A program made the translations under genes and the position numbers. Of a stretch of DNA of 6,508 bases, positions 1-6,508 are shown one piece after another. The notes under the pieces are model-generated. The model was not told the DNA's origin. It worked only from the letters and a program-made list of their open reading frames with translations, and made no database searches. Source of the stretch: Gemmatimonadota bacterium (GTDB lineage Bacteria; GCA-2686955). Positions within the stretch are counted from its first letter, which is position 1, and each line of letters opens with the position of its first letter. The stretch is taken from NCBI GenBank assembly GCA_026991065.1, contig JALXCG010000318.1:1-6508 (forward strand), in the 5' to 3' direction.

Positions 1-2396
1 CCATCGCCGCGATCTGCCACGGAGCCCAGATCCTGGCCGCGGCGCGGGTGATCGCCGACTTTGACGCCGATCTGCTGGTCGGCCATGCTGAAGGGCTGCG
101 CAACGCGCGGGATTTTGCCGCCGGCCGGCGGCGCACCCGCAAGGGAGAGATGAACCGCCTCTACTGCTTTGAATCGGTGCCGACGGCGACCGGGGCGGCG
201 GCGGATCATCGTTTTCCTCTGCGGGCGAGCCACGTGGCCGTGGCGCTGGCGGTGCTGGCCAAGCGGCTGCGCGAGTCGGGGCGGCTGCGGCAGCCGCAGG
301 CACTCGATGGGGTGGAGGTGCTGGCGGCGCCGGCGCATCTGCTCGATGCGCGGTTGACGCGGGGGATTGAGGTGCTGGCGACCGATCTCCTGGAGAATCA
401 GGGGAACTGCGCGGTGGTCCTCGGGGCACGCCAGCCGGCGGGGGCTCAGGCTCTGGTGCAGCGGATCAATCTGGCGCTTGGCAATGGCGGGCGGACGGTG
501 ATCTATGCGGCTGCGCCGGAACCGCCGGTGGAGAGCGCCGGGCTGGCGGAGCTGGCGCGCAAGATGCGCGCGGGGCAGGTGGATACACTGCTGATTCTGG
601 GGTCGAATCCGGCCTACTCGGCGCCGCCGGAGTTGGAGTTCGCACAGGCGTTGCAGCGGGTGAAGACGCGGATCCATCTGGGGCTCTATGTCGACGAGAC
701 GGCGCAACTGTGCGAGTGGCATCTGCCCCAGGCGCATGCGCTGGAGTCGTGGGGCGATCTGCGCGATCTGGATGGCCGCCTCTGTTTGGTGCAGCCGCTG
801 ATCGCGCCGCTCTACGCCGGGCGGAGCCTGCTTGAGGTGCTGGCGCTGCTGGCGGAGGGGGTGCCGCGCAAGGGCTACGATCTGGTGCGCGAGAGTTTTG
901 CCCGTTGGAACGGCGGTGGGCTGGTCAGCGAGGCGGCGTGGCGGCGCTACGCCCACGATGGTTTTGTGGGGAGCGCCGAGAGTGGCGCGGTGCGGGTGCG
1001 GCCGGCCATGGCCTGGCGCCGTTTCCGCAGCGATTTTGGCGCCAAGGGCAAGGATGCCGGGCTCGAAGTGGAGTTGCGGGCCGACGCCAAGTTGTATGAC
1101 GGGCGTTACGCGAACAATGCCTGGTTGCAGGAGCTGCCCGATGCGATGACCAAGCTCACCTGGGACAATGCTGCCCTGGTGGGGCCGGCGCTGGCCGCCG
1201 AGTTGGGGGTTGAGCATGGCGACGTTGCGGCGGTAGCGGTTTCCGGCCGGCAGGTGGAGATTCCGGTTTATGTGCTGCCGGGCATGGCCCGGGGTACGGT
1301 GGCGATTGCCCTTGGGTATGGGCGCACGGGAGCCGGCCGGGTCGGCACCGGCGTCGGAGTTAACGCCTATGCGCTGCGCGGGGTGGGGGCTGAGTGGTGG
1401 CTTCCCGATGGCTCGCTGAAGGCGGTGGGGCGGAGCGTCAAGCTGGCCTGCACCCAGGACCATTTCGCGATCGACAATCGCGGGCGTGAAGAGCGTCTGC
1501 GGCGGATCGATGCGCTGGTGCGCGAGGGCTCGCTGGAGGAGTATGAGAAGCATCCCGAATTCGCCGCGCATCTGGGGGTGCACCACCCGCCTCTGACTTC
1601 GCTTTGGAAGGAGCACGAGGGCGAGGGGCACCAATGGGGCATGGCGATCGATCTGAACACCTGCATCGCTTGCAATGCGTGTGTGGTGGCTTGTCAGGCC
1701 GAGAACAACATTCCGGTGGTGGGCAAGGAGCAGGTCGCGCGTGGCCGCGAAATGCACTGGATGCGAATCGATCGCTATTTCCATGGGGCGCCGGACGAAG
1801 CGGAGGTCGCGCATCAGCCGATGGCCTGTCAGCAGTGCGAGTTGGCGCCGTGTGAACAGGTCTGCCCGGTGGGGGCGACGATGCACAGCACCGAGGGCCT
1901 GAATATGATGGCCTACAACCGTTGCATCGGCACTCGCTACTGCTCCAACAACTGCCCCTACAAGACCCGTCGCTTCAATTTCTTCAACTATCGCAAGGAT
2001 ATCAGCGATGTGGAGCGGCTGGGGAACAACCCCGAGGTCACGCTGCGCTCGCGTGGAGTGATGGAGAAGTGCACCTACTGTGTGCAGCGCATTGAGCACG
2101 CCCGGATCGATGCCAAGAACGCCGGTCGCGAGATGAGCGATGGCGACGTGGTGACGGCGTGCCAGCAGACTTGTCCGACGCAGGCGATTGTTTTTGGCGA
2201 TCTGGCCGATCCGCAGAGCCGGGTTTCGCAGGCGCACGCCGATTCTCGTGCTTATGCCCTGCTCGGGGAACTGAATATCAAACCGCGAACTCTCTACTTA
2301 GCCCGGATCCGCAACCCCCATCCGCTTCTGGCGGCGGCCTCCGGCCATGGGGAAGAGACGCATGATGCCACGCCTGAAGGTGGACACCACGGATGA
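1..2396 (+). CDS. actB: ACIII subunit ActB, MopB-like/Fe-S protein (5' partial)
   Basis: Large peripheral electron-transfer subunit of Alternative Complex III. The frame is open to the window edge (first full codon at 3) and 797 residues remain. The N-terminus, usually with an export signal and the first part of the molybdopterin-oxidoreductase-like domain, is missing, and GTG at 48 is not the start. Seen in order: the MopB-like domain (MNRLYCFES near 150-176, [11 protein letters not shown] near 597-630), a molybdopterin-dinucleotide-binding-like domain (about 1090-1375), then a ferredoxin domain of the NrfC/PsrB type. Cysteine groups: C-x2-C-x2-C-x3-C at 1662-1694, C-x2-C-x4-C-x3-CP at 1827-1868, C-x5-C-x3-CP at 1923-1958, CTYC at 2070-2081 and CQQTC at 2160-2174. 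That makes 15 ligands, fitting three [4Fe-4S] and one [3Fe-4S]. In known ActB the MopB domain carries no molybdenum cofactor. The C-terminus is histidine-rich. The stop overlaps the Shine-Dalgarno of actC. The family call is firm. Confidence 0.96.
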   Translation, partial: IAAICHGAQILAAARVIADFDADLLVGHAEGLRNARDFAAGRRRTRKGEMNRLYCFESVPTATGAAADHRFPLRASHVAVALAVLAKRLRESGRLRQPQALDGVEVLAAPAHLLDARLTRGIEVLATDLLENQGNCAVVLGARQPAGAQALVQRINLALGNGGRTVIYAAAPEPPVESAGLAELARKMRAGQVDTLLILGSNPAYSAPPELEFAQALQRVKTRIHLGLYVDETAQLCEWHLPQAHALESWGDLRDLDGRLCLVQPLIAPLYAGRSLLEVLALLAEGVPRKGYDLVRESFARWNGGGLVSEAAWRRYAHDGFVGSAESGAVRVRPAMAWRRFRSDFGAKGKDAGLEVELRADAKLYDGRYANNAWLQELPDAMTKLTWDNAALVGPALAAELGVEHGDVAAVAVSGRQVEIPVYVLPGMARGTVAIALGYGRTGAGRVGTGVGVNAYALRGVGAEWWLPDGSLKAVGRSVKLACTQDHFAIDNRGREERLRRIDALVREGSLEEYEKHPEFAAHLGVHHPPLTSLWKEHEGEGHQWGMAIDLNTCIACNACVVACQAENNIPVVGKEQVARGREMHWMRIDRYFHGAPDEAEVAHQPMACQQCELAPCEQVCPVGATMHSTEGLNMMAYNRCIGTRYCSNNCPYKTRRFNFFNYRKDISDVERLGNNPEVTLRSRGVMEKCTYCVQRIEHARIDAKNAGREMSDGDVVTACQQTCPTQAIVFGDLADPQSRVSQAHADSRAYALLGELNIKPRTLYLARIRNPHPLLAAASGHGEETHDATPEGGHHG

Positions 2397-2400
2397 GGAG
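2395..2400 (+). promoter_or_regulatory. Shine-Dalgarno for actC overlapping the actB stop
   Basis: GAGGAG sits directly on the actB stop codon (TGAGGAG, stop at 2394-2396) and is followed by four bases and ATG at 2405. This site favours ATG 2405 as the actC start over the overlapping ATG at 2393. The 2393 start would have only a weaker AAGGTGG (2377-2383) nine bases upstream. The same stop-plus-SD arrangement recurs at two later junctions. Confidence 0.6.
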
Positions 2401-2404
2401 CCCG

Positions 2405-3868
2405 ATGGACGCCACAAGAGCGATGGAACCTCTGGATAACACGCTGGAGGATCCGACCCGGCCAACCCCCCTGGTTCTGGGGGGGCACACGTTGACGTCG
2501 CTGACCGACAAGATCTGCGCGATCGCGGAGAAACCGCGTCCGCCGCGTGCCTGGTACATTGCGATTACAGCCAGCAGCAGCTTGACCCTGGTGATGTTCG
2601 CCATGATCGGCTATCTGATCACCACCGGTGTGGGGGTCTGGGGGCTGAACAATCCGGTGGGCTGGGGCTGGGCGATCGTCAATTTTGTGTTCTGGGTTGG
2701 TATCGGTCACGCCGGCACCCTGATCTCGGCGATTCTGTTTCTGCTGCGGCAGAAGTGGCGCACGAGCATCAATCGATTCGCCGAGGCGATGACGATTTTC
2801 GCGGTGATCTGTGCCGGGATCTTTCCCGGTATCCACGTGGGGCGTGTCTGGGTGGTCGCCTGGATCTTTCCGATCCCGAACTACGAGTCGATGTGGCCGA
2901 ACTTCCGCAGTCCGCTTTTGTGGGATGTGTTCGCGGTCGGCACCTATGCGACGGTTTCTCTGCTCTTTTGGTACACCGGAATGGTGCCGGATCTGGCGAC
3001 GCTGCGCGACCGCGCCACGACCAAGGTGCGGGCGATTGTTCTTGGGGTGTTGGCGCTTGGCTGGCGTGGCAGTCACCGCCACTGGCATCGCTACGAGTGG
3101 GCCTATTTGATTCTCGCGGGGCTGGCGACGCCTCTGGTCCTCAGTGTTCACTCAGTGGTGAGTTTCGACTTCGCGACGGCGCAGTTGCCGGGGTGGCACA
3201 CGACGATTTTTCCGCCCTATTTTGTTGCCGGCGCCATCTTCTCCGGATTCGCCATGGTGGGCACACTGATCGTGCCGATTCGCAAGTGGTTCAATCTGGA
3301 AGACATTATTACGCTGCACCATCTGGAGAATATCAACAAGGTGATCCTCGCCACCGGAACCATGGTGGGCTTCGCCTATTCGACCGAGTTCTTTATCGCC
3401 TGGTACAGCGGCAATCCCAACGAGAGCTTCACTTTCGTCAACCGGGCGTTCGGCCCCTATGCGTGGGCCTACTGGACCATGGTTTCCTGCAATGTGATCG
3501 TGCCGCAGTTCTTCTGGTCAAAGAAGATTCGCACGACGCCGTGGATGGCCTGGATCCTCTACATCTTCGTGAACATCGGCATGTGGTTCGAGCGATTTGT
3601 CATTACCGTCACTTCGCTGAGTCGTGACTTTTTGCCGTCCAGTTGGGCCTACTACTCACCCACTTTTGTCGATGTGTTGACGTTTGTCGGGAGCTTTGGT
3701 CTCTTCTTTACCTTGGTGCTGCTTTTTGTGCGCTTCGGCCCGATCATCGCCATGGCGGAGGTAAAGACGGTGATGCCCGTGGCGGCGCTGGAGGGCGAGA
3801 GCAAGCCGATCGGCGACTACCACGGCGACATGCACGATGAACCCAGGCACCTGCGGGAGAAGGAGTGA
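2405..3868 (+). CDS. actC: ACIII integral membrane subunit ActC (NrfD/PsrC family)
   Basis: Quinol-oxidising membrane subunit of ACIII, 487 residues from ATG 2405, or 491 if translation starts at the overlapping ATG 2393. It belongs to the NrfD/PsrC family. I see about ten hydrophobic segments, starting near residue 50 and ending near 446. Family hallmarks are [12 protein letters not shown] followed by [15 protein letters not shown] in the second helix, [14 protein letters not shown] with the conserved His at residue 144, Asp 174 in [20 protein letters not shown] before the sixth or seventh helix, and [11 protein letters not shown]. The His and Asp match the kind of residues reported around the quinol site in solved ACIII structures, although I place them by motif and not by alignment. 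The tail is polar and His/Asp-rich, as is common. actB lies immediately upstream and the actC stop overlaps the actD start (TGATG), so translation is probably coupled. A GC-only hairpin lies early in the gene. Confidence 0.96.
   Translation: MDATRAMEPLDNTLEDPTRPTPLVLGGHTLTSLTDKICAIAEKPRPPRAWYIAITASSSLTLVMFAMIGYLITTGVGVWGLNNPVGWGWAIVNFVFWVGIGHAGTLISAILFLLRQKWRTSINRFAEAMTIFAVICAGIFPGIHVGRVWVVAWIFPIPNYESMWPNFRSPLLWDVFAVGTYATVSLLFWYTGMVPDLATLRDRATTKVRAIVLGVLALGWRGSHRHWHRYEWAYLILAGLATPLVLSVHSVVSFDFATAQLPGWHTTIFPPYFVAGAIFSGFAMVGTLIVPIRKWFNLEDIITLHHLENINKVILATGTMVGFAYSTEFFIAWYSGNPNESFTFVNRAFGPYAWAYWTMVSCNVIVPQFFWSKKIRTTPWMAWILYIFVNIGMWFERFVITVTSLSRDFLPSSWAYYSPTFVDVLTFVGSFGLFFTLVLLFVRFGPIIAMAEVKTVMPVAALEGESKPIGDYHGDMHDEPRHLREKE
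2466..2485 (+). repeat. C6/G7 inverted repeat inside actC
   Basis: Six C (2466-2471), seven bases, then seven G (2479-2485) can form a six-base-pair all-GC hairpin with a 7-8 base loop, about 60 bases after the actC start. It encodes TPLVLGG, a segment just before the first conserved part of ActC, so it may be only a by-product of Pro and Gly codons. No function is claimed. Confidence 0.4.
3855..3865 (+). promoter_or_regulatory. Shine-Dalgarno region for actD
   Basis: The last actC codons hold the purine run GGGAGAAGGAG. The GGAG at 3856-3859 lies eight bases before ATG 3868, a normal spacing. The AGGAG at 3861-3865 is only two bases away. GTG 3865 is in frame but would sit inside this site, so ATG 3868, overlapping the actC stop as TGATG, is the better start. 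Confidence 0.6.
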
Positions 3869-4410
3869 TGGATACTTCGGCCCCGAACCTTTACGGGATT
3901 CTGATCGAGTTCGACCATCCGGAACGCTTGGTGAACGCCTGCCGGAAGGTTCGCGATGCCGGGTTCAAGCGCTGGGATGCCCATACGCCGTTCCCGATTC
4001 ACGGGATGGATGGCGCCATGGGAATCCGGGTTACGCGGCTGCCTTTCCTGATTCTGGGCGGCGGTCTGACCGGGCTTGCCGCGGCGTTGCTCATGCAGTG
4101 GTGGATGAACGCGGTGGACTATCCCTTCCTGATCAGCGGCAAGCCTCTCTTCGGCCTGCCGGCGAACATCCCGGTGGTTTTTGAACTCACTGTTCTGTTT
4201 GCCGCGCTCACCACGTTTTTCGGCATGTGGGGGCGCAACGGCATGCCACATCTTTACCATCCAGTGTTCAAGAGTGAGCGGTTTCGCCGCGTAACCGCGG
4301 ATCGGTTCTTCATTGTGCTCGAAGCGCGTGATCCGCTCTTTCAGCTTTCCAAGACGCAAGAGTTTGCCGCATCGCTCGGTGGCGTCGCGGTCGAACTACT
4401 CGAGGATTAG
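3868..4410 (+). CDS. actD: ACIII subunit ActD (DUF3341 membrane protein)
   Basis: Small membrane subunit of ACIII, 180 residues, the usual size for the DUF3341 family. In known structures ActD has two transmembrane helices and packs beside the NrfD-type subunits, and it carries no cofactor. Seen here: a soluble N-terminal part with YGILIEFDHPERLVNACRKV and the family motif DAHTPFPIHGMD at about residues 37-48, a first helix at about 57-79, the loop ISGKPLFGLPANIPVVFE at about 89-106, a second helix at about 100-121, then LYHPVFKSERFRRVTADRFF at about 129-148 and a C-terminal soluble part ending ELLED. There are no heme or Fe-S motifs. It starts in a TGATG overlap with actC and ends two bases before actE, so it is tightly embedded in the operon. 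I see nothing truncated or unusual. Confidence 0.95.
   Translation: MDTSAPNLYGILIEFDHPERLVNACRKVRDAGFKRWDAHTPFPIHGMDGAMGIRVTRLPFLILGGGLTGLAAALLMQWWMNAVDYPFLISGKPLFGLPANIPVVFELTVLFAALTTFFGMWGRNGMPHLYHPVFKSERFRRVTADRFFIVLEARDPLFQLSKTQEFAASLGGVAVELLED
4402..4406 (+). promoter_or_regulatory. Shine-Dalgarno for actE
   Basis: GAGGA inside the last actD codons lies six bases before ATG 4413. The actD stop (TAG 4408-4410) falls between site and start, which suggests ribosomes finishing actD re-initiate on actE. Confidence 0.5.
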
Positions 4411-4412
4411 TT

Positions 4413-5057
4413 ATGCCACGGGTTCTAGTTTACACGGGCATTCTGCTGGCGGCCCTGGCACTTCTGCCGTTGGCGCTGCTGGACTACGCACGGTCGACGC
4501 CCTCGCGGCACCCGCGGCTGCAGCTGGTTCCCGATATGGACCAGCAGGCTTACCACCGGGCACAGGGGGGGAGCAGCGTTTTCGCCGACGGGCGGGCGAT
4601 GCGGATTCCGCCGGCGGGAACCGTGGCGCGCGGGGAACTGCGGGAGGATGACGCCTATTTCCGCGGCATGGCACCGGACTCCAGCTGGGTGACGGAGCTG
4701 CCTGTGGCCTGGACCATGGAGCGGATCCGTTACGGTCAGAATCGCTACCAGATTTTCTGCGCGCCCTGCCACGGCGATGCCGGCCGGGGCGACGGTCTGG
4801 TCGCGCGTCGGGCCGAGCAGCTGGCCGAAGGCACGTGGACGCCCCCGAGTGATCTGACGGCGGCGGTTACCGCGGCGCGTCCGGATGGCGAACTTTTCGC
4901 GATTATCAGTCACGGCATTCGCAAGATGCCCGCTTACGGGTCCCAGATTCCGGTCGATGCCCGCTGGGCGATCGTTGCCTATTTGCGAGCGCTGCAGCGC
5001 AGCGCCAACGGAACGCTCGCCGATGTGCCGGAGAGCCACAAAGCCGAATTACGGTAG
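4413..5057 (+). CDS. actE: ACIII subunit ActE, monoheme cytochrome c
   Basis: Periplasmic, membrane-anchored class I-like cytochrome c of ACIII, 214 residues. It is one of the candidate exits for electrons toward a downstream cytochrome or oxidase. Residues 5-24 form a hydrophobic segment (signal or anchor). The only two cysteines in the protein are those of the CAPCH heme-binding motif (C116, C119, H120), so there is no lipobox cysteine and the protein is probably held by its N-terminal helix. The likely sixth ligand is Met172 in KMPAYGSQI. Upstream of the heme site lies an ActE-like stretch, PDMDQQAYHRAQ followed by FADGRAMRIPPAGTVARGEL, which separates this from generic cytochromes. The C-terminal helix has WAIVAYLRALQRS, typical of the family. 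A run of seven G lies at 4565-4571. The actE stop is fused to the actF Shine-Dalgarno. Confidence 0.95.
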   Translation: MPRVLVYTGILLAALALLPLALLDYARSTPSRHPRLQLVPDMDQQAYHRAQGGSSVFADGRAMRIPPAGTVARGELREDDAYFRGMAPDSSWVTELPVAWTMERIRYGQNRYQIFCAPCHGDAGRGDGLVARRAEQLAEGTWTPPSDLTAAVTAARPDGELFAIISHGIRKMPAYGSQIPVDARWAIVAYLRALQRSANGTLADVPESHKAELR

Positions 5058-5060
5058 GAG
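5056..5060 (+). promoter_or_regulatory. Shine-Dalgarno for actF overlapping the actE stop
   Basis: TAGGAG combines the actE stop (5055-5057) with AGGAG. Six bases (TCCACT) separate it from GTG 5067. The block TAGGAGTCCACTGTG is almost repeated before the next gene at 6282-6297. Confidence 0.75.
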
Positions 5061-5066
5061 TCCACT

Positions 5067-6284
5067 GTGTCGCATCACCGCCACATCCCCACTCTCGAAG
5101 AGGATCACATCACGCTGGATGAGCTTGGCCCGCGCACGGTGCGCGTGGCCGGCGCCATCGGTGTGGTCGGGCTGGCCCTGGCTGCTGCCATGGGCGCGGC
5201 TCGCGGCGATGGCTTCGCCTCCTTCGGATGGTCCTATCTTCTGAATTTCGCGTTTTTCTTGAGCGTTTCGCTTGGGGCCTTTTTCTTTGTCGCCATCGGC
5301 CACGTGATGGGTGTTCACTGGAATGTGGTGGCGCGCCGTCTGGCCGAGGTGGTGGCCGCCAACCTGGTCTATCTGGTGGTGTTGATGATTCCGTTGCTGC
5401 TGCTGGCGGGACGAGTTTTCCCCTGGGCGACCGGGCATACCGAGACACCCGCGGCGTTGCTGGCGATCAAGGCACCCTACTTGAACCAGACTTTCTTCCT
5501 GGTGCGCTGGGTCGTCTACTTTCTGATCTGGTGCGGCTACGCCCTGTGGTTCTGGAAGCGATCGCTGGAGCAGGATGAGACCGGGGCGCCGCAGCTCTCG
5601 GTGCGGATGTCGCGGAAGAGTGGATTGGCACTGCTGCTCTATGCGCTGACTTTGACCTTTGCGTCCTACGATCTTCTTATGTCGCTCGATCCGGCATGGT
5701 TCAGCACGATTTTCGGGCCGTACTATTTCGCCGGCAGTGTCGTGGCTTTCGCCGCCGCCCTCACTGTGATCACTTTTTGGCTGCAGTCGCGTGGGCGGCT
5801 GACCAAGGTGATCCACACCGAGCATCTGCACGACTATGGCAAGCTGTTGTTTGCGTTTGTCTTCTTCTGGGCCTATTTGGCGTTCAGTCAATACATGTTG
5901 ATCTGGTACGCCAACATCCCGGAAGAGACCGCGTGGTTCCTGCGCCGGCAACAAAATGGCTGGGGATGGGTGGGGCTGCTGCTGCTCTTCTTCAATTTCA
6001 TTGTGCCTTTCCTCGGGCTCCTGGCGCGCTCGGTAAAGCGCCATCGCCGCGGGTTGTATTTCTGGGCGGTGTGGCTCCTGGTGATGCACTGGGTCGATCT
6101 CTATTGGATTGTGATGCCGGAGTTCCATCCGGAAACCCCGCTGCCGGATCTGCTCGACCTTTTGACTTTTGTTGGTATCGGCGGGCTCTATGTAGCCGGT
6201 ATTGCGCTCCGGGCGTCCGGCCACTCCCTGGTGCCGCGGCGCGATCCCCGACTTGATGACTCTCTCGGTTTCGAGAACGCGTAG
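5067..6284 (+). CDS. actF: ACIII integral membrane subunit ActF (NrfD-like)
   Basis: Second large membrane subunit of ACIII, 405 residues, homologous to ActC but more divergent. In known structures it sits beside ActC and has been proposed to take part in proton conduction, without a demonstrated second quinol site. I see ten hydrophobic segments at about residues 25-45, 57-79, 95-115, 142-162, 185-205, 218-238, 260-280, 300-320, 330-349 and 362-382. The family hallmark is HDYGKLLFAFVFFWAYLAF followed by SQYMLIWYANIPEET (about 255-288). Also typical are SYDLLMSLDPAWFSTIFG (about 200-217) and MHWVDLYWIVMPEF (about 340-353). The cytoplasmic N-terminus is His- and acid-rich. Translation starts at GTG 5067, supported by AGGAG six bases upstream. 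No upstream in-frame alternative fits because actE ends at 5057. The stop is fused to the Shine-Dalgarno of the next gene. Confidence 0.95.
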   Translation: MSHHRHIPTLEEDHITLDELGPRTVRVAGAIGVVGLALAAAMGAARGDGFASFGWSYLLNFAFFLSVSLGAFFFVAIGHVMGVHWNVVARRLAEVVAANLVYLVVLMIPLLLLAGRVFPWATGHTETPAALLAIKAPYLNQTFFLVRWVVYFLIWCGYALWFWKRSLEQDETGAPQLSVRMSRKSGLALLLYALTLTFASYDLLMSLDPAWFSTIFGPYYFAGSVVAFAAALTVITFWLQSRGRLTKVIHTEHLHDYGKLLFAFVFFWAYLAFSQYMLIWYANIPEETAWFLRRQQNGWGWVGLLLLFFNFIVPFLGLLARSVKRHRRGLYFWAVWLLVMHWVDLYWIVMPEFHPETPLPDLLDLLTFVGIGGLYVAGIALRASGHSLVPRRDPRLDDSLGFENA

Positions 6285-6287
6285 GAG
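6283..6287 (+). promoter_or_regulatory. Shine-Dalgarno for the gene after actF
   Basis: TAGGAG merges the actF stop (6282-6284) with AGGAG, seven bases before GTG 6295. The near-identity to the actE/actF junction supports GTG 6295 as the start of the next gene. Confidence 0.7.
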
Positions 6288-6294
6288 TTCCACT

Positions 6295-6508
6295 GTGAGT
6301 TCGAAGGGCAACAACGTTTCGCTCCTGAACACGATCATGGGGGTAGCCGCGGCCGTGGCGCTCTTGGCGGTTGCAGGGATTTTCCTCCAGAGCTGGACTC
6401 AGCGGCGTCTCGCCGAAGAGGAGCAGCGCAAGGTTTTCGCCCCCTCTTTGCCGGCCGTGGATGCCTATCGAGCCGAGCAGCGGGCGCTACTCAATGGCTA
6501 TGGTTGGG
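6295..6508 (+). CDS. Small single-helix membrane protein, unknown function (3' partial)
   Basis: The first 71 codons are present and the frame is open to the window end. The GTG start is set by AGGAG seven bases upstream and by the strong likeness of this junction to the actE/actF one. The product begins MSSKGNNVSLLN, has one transmembrane segment at about residues 10-32, then a charged stretch QRRLAEEEQRK (about 36-46), and reaches EQRALLNGYGW at the window edge. There are no cysteines, so no heme, Fe-S or thioredoxin-like copper-chaperone motif is visible in this part. From memory, small proteins with an LN-YGW motif occur in ACIII-cox clusters of several phyla and have no assigned function. 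I could not check this. It sits where Rhodothermus marinus has actG, also a small membrane protein, but homology is not shown. It might also be an oxidase-linked assembly protein. Confidence 0.8.
   Translation, partial: MSSKGNNVSLLNTIMGVAAAVALLAVAGIFLQSWTQRRLAEEEQRKVFAPSLPAVDAYRAEQRALLNGYGW

Noticed and set aside
48-50. GTG as the start of the first gene
   Set aside because: The frame continues open upstream to position 3, there is no Shine-Dalgarno, and the protein would begin in the middle of the MopB-like domain.
281-297. Perfect inverted repeat GCGGCTG-CGG-CAGCCGC
   Set aside because: It lies in the middle of actB coding sequence, far from any gene end, with no T tract. It is likely chance from Arg, Leu and Gln codons.
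1-2396. ActB as a true molybdenum enzyme (formate dehydrogenase or polysulfide reductase type)
   Set aside because: The MopB-like and four-cluster domains are fused in one chain and followed by actC, actD, actE and actF, which is specific to Alternative Complex III. The cofactor-binding N-terminal part is outside the window, so its absence cannot be shown directly here.
2294-3151. Open frame (285 codons) on the - strand across the start of actC
   Set aside because: The product is Arg/His/Pro/Gln-rich with no recognisable motif and lies fully opposite well-conserved ActB and ActC coding sequence.
2755-3627. Open frame (290 codons) on the + strand, shifted within actC
   Set aside because: It is a frame-shifted reading of actC in GC-rich DNA. 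The actC frame carries the conserved NrfD motifs throughout.
3865-3867. GTG as the actD start
   Set aside because: It would lie inside the Shine-Dalgarno and add only one residue. ATG 3868 overlapping the actC stop is a normal coupled start.
5049-6338. Long open frame (429 codons) on the - strand across actF
   Set aside because: It is antisense to a clear ActF protein. Its product is low-complexity, rich in Gln, His, Arg and Pro, has no domain, and is explained by GC-rich codon bias mirrored on the opposite strand.

Overview
The window is a single-direction stretch of a respiratory operon encoding Alternative Complex III (ACIII), the quinol:electron-acceptor oxidoreductase that replaces the bc1 complex in many bacteria. 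All six coding regions lie on the + strand, are nearly contiguous and read in the order actB (5' end cut off by the window), actC, actD, actE, actF, then the start of a small membrane protein gene (3' end cut off). No gap exceeds about a dozen bases, so there is no intergenic region holding promoters, terminators, RNA genes, mobile elements or CRISPR. actA (the multiheme cytochrome c subunit) would be expected upstream of position 1. Cytochrome c oxidase genes would be the usual neighbours downstream of 6508, but neither is visible.

The parts fit together as the known complex. ActB is the large peripheral subunit with a molybdopterin-oxidoreductase-like domain fused to an iron-sulfur ferredoxin domain. 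ActC and ActF are NrfD-type integral membrane subunits, with the quinol site in ActC. ActD is a small two-helix membrane subunit. ActE is a monoheme cytochrome c that can take electrons out of the complex. Electrons would flow from quinol at ActC to the Fe-S clusters of ActB and/or to the hemes of ActA/ActE, and on to an oxidase.

The DNA is GC-rich, uses GTG starts for two of the genes, and has purine-rich Shine-Dalgarno sites. This fits a GC-rich aerobic member of a lineage that commonly carries ACIII (for example Verrucomicrobiota, Acidobacteriota, Planctomycetota, Myxococcota or Gemmatimonadota). The sequence alone does not let me choose between them.

The core is a known system, not a new one. 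The points most worth following up are the uncharacterised small membrane protein at the 3' end (in the position ActG occupies in Rhodothermus), the repeated junction design in which the stop codon runs into the next gene's Shine-Dalgarno, the single missing cysteine that predicts a [3Fe-4S] cluster in ActB, the cytochrome ActE without a lipobox cysteine, and an odd DJ-1/PfpI-like stretch at the very start of the window.
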